Positions 56,290-64,000 of a DNA stretch of 64,000 nt are shown here, one piece after another. The DNA is from Marsupella aquatica (lineage: Eukaryota > Marchantiophyta). How positions within the stretch are numbered: the stretch's first letter is position 1; each line of letters begins with the position of its first letter. The position numbers and the translations under genes are program-made. The stretch is from the NCBI GenBank assembly GCA_973895155.1, contig OZ316896.1, positions 3,100,001-3,164,000 of the forward strand, read 5' to 3'. The notes under the pieces were generated by a model, which had not been told where the DNA came from, searched no databases, and worked only from the letters and a program-made list of their open reading frames with translations.

Positions 56290-57394
56290 GGAAAGTGGTG
56301 AATGGTACATTAAAAAATAGAGAATCTTCGCAAGAAGGGCCAAAAGATTTTTTGGAGTGGTGGAGTCTACCGAAAATTCGTCACGAAGAAAAAAGGGGAC
56401 TACAGTAGTACAGTAGTAAGAGCTGCTTCGGAAATTGCTTGCGGGAATCAAGACCTCCTTCGTTACGGCTGTCATGGATCCACGTTTCACTCTTTATTGC
56501 CTACTAGGAATATTTCCACTGGGTAGTCGTTTCCAGGAAGAAAGAAAGAAGTCAAAGAAGTCAAAGAAGTCAAAGAACTGTACGCGTACATCCCAGTCAA
56601 CTTGTTAAACTGTAGGAGAAACGAGGGCTGATCGAGGGGGGAGGGATCACCTGAGCCGAGATTGTCCGGACAGATTGGTTCTGAGTGTCTTTGACAGAGT
56701 GCCGTGATTCTCGAATCGATCATGCCGAAGGGAGTACTGAAATTGGTTGCCATTGTCTTTGACAGGATGCCGTGATTATGTCCATCTGAAATTGTTCTGG
56801 CCGGTGGTTTCATTGCTGGGACTGAGGAGTCGAGCAGTAGTTGGAGTCTGAGGATGTGACTGTTCCTGCTTCCGTAATTACTTCGTGTGAGATTTGTTCG
56901 TTCTGAGGCTACAGCAGTGTGATGGTGGATCGAGTGGAGAACTCAAGGCTAGCTACCAGCGAGCTTGCTAGCCATCGAGCCCTTTACTGCTTCCAATTTC
57001 TGTGATTAGGGAGATAGCTTCTCTGCAGGCTGCTGCGCTCCGCCTCCATCCAATCTCACTTGAAAGAGAATGGTGGTGATCTCTCTCGACAGAAATCATT
57101 CAGACATCTGCCTCGGGGACAGTCTTCATGATTCTAGATAGCTGAATTTGTATGTCTGGCAGATTCATCGATGTGGAGTGGCGTGTGTGGGCGAATTGGG
57201 TTCGAATTGCTGGGGCCGCTAGTCTAATTCCCCTTGGTTTCGATTGACCATTGCATGTGTGAGGGAGCAGGTGCGACAGACACCTTTTTTGTACTTTCTT
57301 CCTTCTTTGATTATAGCAGCAGACGGGAGGTAGGCACCCAAAGCCAAGAGGACACCATAGACACGGTACACGCTCTGTACTTATCCAGCACACC
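56290..57394 (+). promoter_or_regulatory. Upstream region of the GTPase gene at 57395
   Basis: Parts of this region recur upstream of the gene at 39194 and around the copia element (48340-48461, 53486-53700). This is the most complete copy. No coding sequence was found. A TGATTATAGCAGCAG stretch about 80 bp before the start could be a 3' splice site of a leader intron. Confidence 0.55.
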
Positions 57395-58894
57395 ATGGAC
57401 TTGGACAGTTTTGAGAAGGCGATCCTGGTTGTAGGGTCTGATCAAGAATATAAAACATATGCCGCAAAGGCTCTCGCCCTGCACCCTAAACCAGTATCTC
57501 AAACTTTGGGCGGGGAAATCTATGGCAGGAGTTTACGAGAGGCAAGCTCAGTTGTCAACACCACACCCTTGGAGATCAACAAAAAGACGAAATTCAGAGA
57601 GATCGTTGTGAACACCTCACCGTTCCCCGAACCGTTCCAGGAGGAGCAGGGAATTCATGATGTGCATGAACACATGAGAGAATTTGCACCTTGGTGGATC
57701 CGCTGGAATAGCTTACAGGAGCTAGATGGCAAACAAATGGCTGTGGTATGTGTGATTAATGCAGCTCTGCCCGGCCAGTCCTCTGGAACCCATTTGCCAG
57801 ATTGGTTGGGTCTGCTGCGTTACATCTTCCATCCGGCCAGAGTACCGATTACGTTTCTAGTGTTCAAGCCTCACGGCAGCGCTGACACCATGGAAAAGGA
57901 AAGAGCCCGGGAAATAGTACTACAGAACCTTGCAAAACAACGATTTCGAAATCTGAGCGATGTGATGCTGCAATATGGGGCACTAGGAGTTGGGGCCAAG
58001 CTGGAAATTCCTACGATGAGGTTTTTCGATTATTCCGAAGTGGTCCGATTGCATGGACCTTGGGCCCCTGTCAAAGTGATTTTGTTCGGGCGGACGGGCA
58101 GTGGGAAGTCGACTCTCGCTCAAATGCTTACCAAGGGAAGCCTTGATCCTGGGGCTGCAACATTTGCGGCCTCCTCAAGTGCGAGAGGGAAAACTGATCG
58201 AGTGGAGCATGGCTTTAATGCGAAGTGGTTAGTGGTTGATACGCCCGGTCTAGGAGAGTCTAGAGACGAACTTGCCACCATAGATACAAGCACTGCTGTG
58301 ATGAAGATCTATCAAGACATCGAGAAAAATCACGGAGTTTTCACTCATTACATTTACGTGTGCAAGCAAGATCGCCACGATATGTTAGAAGAAGATACCT
58401 GGAACTTATTTCTGCGGCTTTTCGGTGAAAAGATCGCAAAAAATTTCACTGTAGTGATTACCGATTCAACCCCACAGTGGATAGAGAAGCACGTGGAGCA
58501 ATTGCGGAAGCAGTTCAAACTCTGCAATCATTTTCTGAGCGTCCAATTTCCCCCAGTGGATGCGACAGACGAAGAGTTGGAGGAGGAGAACCAGGAGGGG
58601 CGATTGACATCTCTCAGGGAGCTCGAGGACGCTTTTACGAAACAGAACCGAAATGAGGTATTTGGCAAATACGGAGGGACTTCGAAGACGGCTCTGGGTA
58701 TCGAAATAGCACATATCCGTAACGTTAAGAATTGCGAGACGACTTTCACAGGCAGAGCTGTAGCATCAACGGCCAAACGAGTGTTGAAAATTAGTGGTTA
58801 TGGACTGCAAGTTTGGCAAGACTTGCGAGAGGAATCTCATACCGAGAGAGCTCGTAAAGACATTCTGGGACAGGAGTCGAATTTTGATTACTAA
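57395..58894 (+). CDS. AIG1/IAN-type GTPase with N-terminal pseudo-GTPase domain, 499 aa
   Basis: A close paralogue of the gene at 37701-39194 along its whole length, including the start MDLDSFEKAI. The N-terminal domain has ILVVGSDQEYKTYAAKAL (10-27) without a P-loop, REIVVNTSPF (68-77), MAVVCVIN and PITFLVF. The C-terminal domain has GRTGSGKS (232-239), DTPGLG (282-287), VFTHYIYVCKQDRHD and FTVVITDS. A helical linker (ELEEEN, LRELEDAF) and a basic tail follow. The single exon is intact. Function by family: nucleotide-dependent assembly on membranes in defence or stress. The role of the first domain is unknown. It lies downstream of a SINE and 66-bp repeats. Confidence 0.87.
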   Translation: MDLDSFEKAILVVGSDQEYKTYAAKALALHPKPVSQTLGGEIYGRSLREASSVVNTTPLEINKKTKFREIVVNTSPFPEPFQEEQGIHDVHEHMREFAPWWIRWNSLQELDGKQMAVVCVINAALPGQSSGTHLPDWLGLLRYIFHPARVPITFLVFKPHGSADTMEKERAREIVLQNLAKQRFRNLSDVMLQYGALGVGAKLEIPTMRFFDYSEVVRLHGPWAPVKVILFGRTGSGKSTLAQMLTKGSLDPGAATFAASSSARGKTDRVEHGFNAKWLVVDTPGLGESRDELATIDTSTAVMKIYQDIEKNHGVFTHYIYVCKQDRHDMLEEDTWNLFLRLFGEKIAKNFTVVITDSTPQWIEKHVEQLRKQFKLCNHFLSVQFPPVDATDEELEEENQEGRLTSLRELEDAFTKQNRNEVFGKYGGTSKTALGIEIAHIRNVKNCETTFTGRAVASTAKRVLKISGYGLQVWQDLREESHTERARKDILGQESNFDY

Positions 58895-61160
58895 GCAAAG
58901 GCAACGGCGAGGTGGAATGAGAAGAACCAGGTCTGCCCCTCTTTCAGAAGACCATGTTTTGGTGGAGCAAGCGCACTAGGACTAGCACATATCCTATCTT
59001 AGTAGTGCCAGGAAGTATCAGCATACTTAGGTTAGCACTTGAAATGCCTTACGTTAGCACTCTTGAATGCACTTCGTGAATTTTCTCTCTGTGCCTTTAA
59101 GGGGCATTTGTGTAGAACAATGCCAACTGAAGTGAAGATGTGATTTTTCTCTTTATAATTTTCGGGGCATTCTCCTCCAATTTTACTAAGAAGAAAAATC
59201 TCTTAGGCCTTTTATGATTTCACATGAGTAGAGGTCAAGATGTTTGTGACAGGGCTTTTCAAGAGTTTTTAGCCTCTTTTCGGGAATGCTCCACAACATA
59301 TCATTCTGTAGAGCTACTTGAGGCAGGCTATGATCAGAGATGCCTTGATGGCAAGATCTATTGACACCAATTTCGCCTTTACTCTTGTCTGCAGTCAGCC
59401 AATAGTGAGGATCGTCCAGATTGAAGGGGGTCTGAAGGATGCCATGATTCTTAATACAAGCCCATACTCTGCCCTAACTTGGATTCTCTCAGTTGCCTTT
59501 GTTTGGTTTCTCTGATTACTAGTGCAAATCTCCAGGCGGATGCAACTCAATGGAGGGCTCCCTATACCCAGACTCAGTATGTCTGTCCCTGCTCAAAGTA
59601 GGCATAGTCTAAATATCAAAATTTGTTGCTACCAGAGAAATTACCAAGCCCTGTGTCTCAAACAAAGCATAGTCTAAATATCAACACTTGTTCATACCAG
59701 AAAAAAGGGCCTATGGCTTCCCTCTACTGATTAGGTCATGAAGGGTAGATGGTGGTTACGAATGATAGTTACCCAGATAGTAACTAAGGTGCTTTATAAT
59801 TTCTTTACGTTTGTTTCTGGCTATCTCTTTTTGGTGCGAGTGGGCAAGGTGGTGGATGCCCCAGATATCACACGGAGATTCCCAATCACTCAACTGGAAT
59901 GTCTTTTCATGGAGATTCAAACCTGGAATGAAAGGCCACAATGTTTCATGATACGACAAATGATTGTAGATTAATTATATGTGCATAATTATAGTAAAGT
60001 TCCCTTTCTCAGTTACGAATCACAGCTTCTAAGTAAGTTCACATTCAAGAGAAACTAGATCCGACTGTTGAAAATAATGTTCCTAGTGACTGTCTTGCCT
60101 ATTATCACTAATGTGACTATGTTTGGATTTCTTTCATACTCAGTTTATCGTAAATCTAAAGTAGATCTATTGTTCTTTGCTTGACTTATTTGATCACAAA
60201 ACCAATTGAATAATGTCAGACTTGCTCATTAAGCCTAAACTGCGATTTTCCTATACTCAAGAAGAATCTGAACTCACATCTTCTCATTCCAGCCCTCCCC
60301 AAAAAAACGCTTCTCCAATACTTAGCTGCCAAGACGGACTTCTAAAAGGAATTTGTGCTGTATGTGATCACAAAACTCACTCCTTCACACCTCCTTCAGC
60401 TAAAACTGAAATTCTTCTATATATATACTCAAGAAGAAACTGAATCCATAATCTCCTCTAATCCCCATTCTATTCAAGGGCCACCAGCACAGTAATTTCT
60501 CCAAAATAACACTCAACTGACAAACACAATTGAAGGATAAACAAGTACTCTACCTTGGTGACTGGTATGTCAATAGTTCTCTTCCACTCCAATGCACGGG
60601 AACACTTGGTGTGCTCAGTCCACCGTAGGCAACAGGGATGTTCTCTCCACTAACTAATTAATCTGCAGTCCAGAAAAAACAAATGAGCTTATGCAGTGCT
60701 AGCCCGTGAGTAGGTGATTTATCTTTGAACGTCAAAGAACCAGGCAAAGGACGAGTACAAATTTGGCTCCCTAGGTTGGTGATAGGAAAATGCTATTTTT
60801 CTACTTAGGGTGTAATGAGAGAGCATGCTCTTTGTCCGGGCATGAATAGACACCTGAAAACTAGCTCAAGTGTCAGTTGCATCATTCTTGGCAGCAATAA
60901 TTGGTTCCAATGACAAAGTCATCATCACCTACTGTTGTCATGATTCACAGAAACTTACTAGAGCTCCACTCTTGAGATCAACCTCCTCATCAACTGCCAG
61001 AAGGACGCGTTGTGCAAATGTGGTCCAACTGAGTGAGAAATGACATTGTTGAAACTGAGTCTGCTTTGTATTATTTAGTTTCAATTTTTAATGAAGACAT
61101 GGTTGTGGACAATTTGAGTAAAGACATGTCCAAGCATGTCTTTGAGATGGGCAGCATTCA
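58895..61160. other. Intergenic, minor repeats
   Basis: No gene recognised. GCATAGTCTAAATATCAA occurs twice (about 59603 and 59667), and a TACTCAAGAAGAA block twice (about 60254 and 60427). The first few hundred bases are the 3' flank of the GTPase gene. Confidence 0.5.
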
Positions 61161-61420
61161 AACCAACTGGCTTAGGTCAGTTGGCTAGGGGATGAGCCTG
61201 GAACTAAAAGGTCCCACTTCAATTCCCCCTCCAGACATAGGGTTGTGGAGGGTATATGTCTATGGGTGGGATGGGTTTTGAGAGTAGTGGATCATGGGAG
61301 TTCGGATTATCTACTCGGTCCCTGGTTGTCCACTTTGTGGCCCTGGTTTAATCGTCTCTCTCTCCTAGTGCGGGTTCCCTTTGCATCCATGAGAGCTCAC
61401 CCTGGTATGGGTTCCCTACA
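61161..61420 (+). mobile_element. tRNA-derived SINE, copy 2
   Basis: AACCAACTGG, A-box-like TTAGGTCAGTTGGC, GGGGATGAGCCTGGAAC, B-box-like CCCACTTCAATTCCCCC (two changes in the core), TGTGGAGGGTATATGTCTAT and TGGTTTAATCGTCTCTCTC follow the same order as the copy at 55671. Divergence between the copies is large, so both are old. Confidence 0.6.
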
Positions 61421-61639
61421 AAGAAAGTGTCACTATTGGGGTGGGGAGTGTTCTTCCCCATTTTGGTTAAAGACAAAAACAAGGGTGGCATGGGATGGTG
61501 AGCTCTGCTGCAGCGCCTGCAACCAGAGCAATTGCAACCTCGATGGGCATTTTGGGTTCTTGAGATTGTGCCAGGTTGCATTAGGGAGCATTGAGCTTAG
61601 TTTTGTCAGGCCAGTATGTGTTTCGTTTAGTTGCCAAAA

Positions 61640-63715
61640 GTAAGTCCTCCCTCTTTAATAAGATTCTCCTATACTTTCACTTAAATTAGTGAAAATAAAA
61701 ATATATGAGCGCTTTAATTGTATTACTGTCCAGAGCACCATGGCCAATAATAGCCCCTCAAAACTAGTGAATTAGCCCTCGTTTTTGGGGTCGTGGGATA
61801 TTGACTGTAAAGCTGGTTCTTGCAAAGAAAGGTTTCAGTGGTTGAGTATTTGATGGTATGAACATATATTTGTGAATTGATTAATATGGCCGGGGATCGA
61901 AATGATGTTATTTGTTCGAATATAATGGAAAGATAGCGTCGCGCACACATTCATTGCTTACTTTCAATCCCTTGCTGGTTGAGTCACTAGCAAGTTCCGA
62001 TTAGTTTCTGACGACGTTTTAATTCACGTCTAAGTTATATGCAGATGTTCTTTGTTTGGGTTAAAACGTTAAGCACTTGTTAATTCAACCCTAATTCAAA
62101 AAATCAGGGGATAAATACAGTCTTAAAACTAAGCTGGTGAAACTATATATACTTTCCAAATAACTCGAAGGCTTGCCTTTCTCACACTCAATAACATTCT
62201 CTAGAAACGGGTTTTGCTAGACTTGATACTGTTTCTATTGGTTTTCTTAAGTCCAAGATCCGGAATTCTTGAAGCCTTTTCGATTCTGAGTTTGACTTGG
62301 TCAACCAATGTTCACAGCTCGCCAATCTCGAGACTCGTCCCAGATGGCGTTTCTAAAGTTTTATTAGTAGTTTCGGATCGACAGTCACCGTATTCCGTCC
62401 TGCTCATCTCGTGACAACAGATTTCGGATTGGATTTAGGACAAACTTGATCGACTGAAATTGGTGGCTCGAAGATCTATTACATTGTCTCCCGAGAAGAA
62501 ATTCTGAGCAAAGAAATAATGTTTGCCTTGATAAATGGTTAGTACAAATTTTCAATTAAATGCTAACACAGGTTGGGTCACTGTACTACGAACGTATTGA
62601 AGATTGAGTTGCTCGATAATGCTACGCTATGCAAGCTACCGCAGCCTGAGTGATCAAGGAGTTTGCCATCTGGACCTTCTAAACCTCTACTGCTGCTACA
62701 TTTATAGCTACAGTGAAGGAACAGAACTAAACCCTTATATTGTGTTCTATCTAGAGAACCCGCTTCCTCTTCTCACCGCTAAGATTATGAAGTCAGTGGA
62801 TGTAAAGAGTCAATGGCTCGAGATCAGAGAAACATATTCAGTTGTTGTAGTGTTGACGCCTTCATATCCGTCTAAGGCCAACTCAACTTCTTGCTTCGAA
62901 TATGGGCCCTGGTCTAATGGACTTCGTAGGTAGTGCTGTATTTTCCAGATTACACAATAACTCGTCAGGCACATGAACTGTAGTCATCATCACCACTGTC
63001 AAGTTGCGTGAGACGTCCCAGTTGAACGGGACCATTAACCGGATAGGCTAACGTGAACTCGGAATCCAATCGACGCAAACAAATATGACAAGTGAGCTCA
63101 GCGTAGATTGAGACAATGGAATCAGCTCTAGCGCTTTATTGACGAGTTCAACACATATATTGATAGCTGTAGAGAATCCAAGAGCTAGAGGCCATTTCTA
63201 TGTACTTCTACACCGGAATTCGCGTGCAGTCTATCAATCAGTACTAATCGTCCAGTCATTGTCCCTGGCGACCGTGAATAGACGAGATTATTGTCTACTG
63301 TTATATACAATTTTTCTTCTAGTCAATCAACGATTCATTGACAAAGAGCAACCGGATTCTTAGGTATCGTTATTCATAAGTATTAGGCGATCAACTCATC
63401 TACTGTATAAATACAAAAAATTATATATCTGGTCTAGTGGGATAATTGGGACTGGCTTATCCACTAATAATCAAATAGCTTTCATTGTCATGTGGCCAAA
63501 AAGCAGGAAATGATCCGAATCGTTCCCTCCTTCAGGTTTCGACATTGCTAGCTGTCCATCTTGGCATTCGTCCCGTGACCGTTTATTGGTATTGTACCAG
63601 CCTTATTTTGACTGCTTCATCGACGCGACATAGCTCCGACTTGATCCAATCTTTTCCTGCTGGGTACATCGTAATCTATGACGCCTCGCTGCAGCTTGGA
63701 CTGCATCCTGTAAGA
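61640..63715. other. Intergenic, nothing recognised
   Basis: Short frames only. The right end is the 3' flank of the STIG1-like gene. I see no RNA gene or ordered repeat. Confidence 0.5.
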
Positions 63716-64000
63716 CTATGCAGCATACTGGCACAGGCCAAAGCTGCACAGGTCCTTCGATGGGCACTTGTTGCCGCAAACTCCACAGTTGTTGGGGTCG
63801 TTGATCAAATTCGCGCACTTACCTGTGCAGCAAATTGAACCGAGAGGGCAACTATTCCCGCAGCTTCCGCAGTTAAACATGTCGGTCGTGGTGTTAGTGC
63901 AAATGGATGCACCTGGGAGAAATCCAGTGTTTGGAAGTTTGCAGCAGGAGAGACCAGTTAGGCATGGAACAAGGCAGTTAGTGGACGGTGCAGCTGCCAC
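63716..64000 (-). CDS. STIG1-like cysteine-rich secreted protein, 3' part
   Basis: The frame is open to the window edge, so the N-terminus and signal peptide lie outside. The visible 94 residues contain about 18 cysteines in the STIG1 pattern: CCKLPNTGF, then NCGSCGNSCPLGSICCTGKC, NNCGVCGNKCP and a terminal LCSFGLCQYA with a TAG stop. In flowering plants STIG1 is a secreted extracellular peptide of the stigma and related proteins occur in vegetative tissues. Here only a secreted extracellular protein can be inferred. The first base triplet at the edge is GTG, not a start. Confidence 0.9.
   Translation of the reverse strand: MAAAPSTNCLVPCLTGLSCCKLPNTGFLPGASICTNTTTDMFNCGSCGNSCPLGSICCTGKCANLINDPNNCGVCGNKCPSKDLCSFGLCQYAA

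Noticed and set aside
57100-57396. Minus-strand frame of 98 codons before the GTPase start
   Set aside because: It lies in the upstream region conserved with the 39-kb gene, but the frame is not kept in that copy.
62604-62933. Plus-strand frame of 109 codons
   Set aside because: No recognisable family, no splice or regulatory support.

Overview
The window is nuclear DNA of a land plant. The genes have GT-AG introns. They include plant-type families: a STIG1-like cysteine-rich secreted protein, B3-domain transcription factors, AIG1/IAN (GIMAP-like) GTPases and a DUF7642-type membrane protein. The mobile elements are of kinds common in plants: Ty1/copia, CACTA, a Kolobok-type element and a tRNA-derived SINE. 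The proteins are quite diverged from the flowering-plant versions I know, so a bryophyte, lycophyte or fern is my guess, but the lineage cannot be fixed from sequence alone.

Layout. 0-2.76 kb: CpG-rich, repeat-rich DNA with no convincing gene. 2.764-10.197 kb: what looks like a complete Kolobok-superfamily DNA transposon, flanked by TTAA, with 15-bp imperfect terminal inverted repeats, an intact six-exon transposase gene (756 aa, minus strand) and a second small gene of unknown function on the plus strand. 11.686-14.623 kb: a CACTA element with a GAA target-site duplication and a decayed TNP1/En-Spm-type remnant. 19.4-22.3 kb: a six-exon DUF7642-like gene (314 aa, minus). 24.9-26.2 kb: a tandem array of seven ~191-bp units with alternating A/B subtypes. 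31.0-34.8 kb: two tail-to-tail paralogues that combine a SANT/Myb-like N-terminus with a C-terminal B3 domain; the plus-strand copy carries a frameshift.

37.7-58.9 kb is a cluster of AIG1/IAN-type GTPase genes: two on minus (37.7-39.2 and 42.9-44.3 kb), two on plus (45.6-46.4 and 57.4-58.9 kb), plus promoter fragments and a truncated copy. Three of the four proteins carry, ahead of the ordinary GTPase domain, a second domain that looks like a degenerate G domain with its P-loop lost. I regard this pseudo-GTPase/GTPase tandem architecture as the most interesting protein-level observation here. A young Ty1/copia element (48.462-53.485 kb; LTRs differ at about 3 of 257 aligned sites) has inserted into one of the duplicated GTPase upstream regions. 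Its primer-binding site appears to match the anticodon region of initiator Met-tRNA, not its 3' end. The right end holds the 3' part of a STIG1-like gene that runs out of the window.

All alignments, repeat boundaries and splice models were made by eye. Family names rest on recognised motifs, not on searches.
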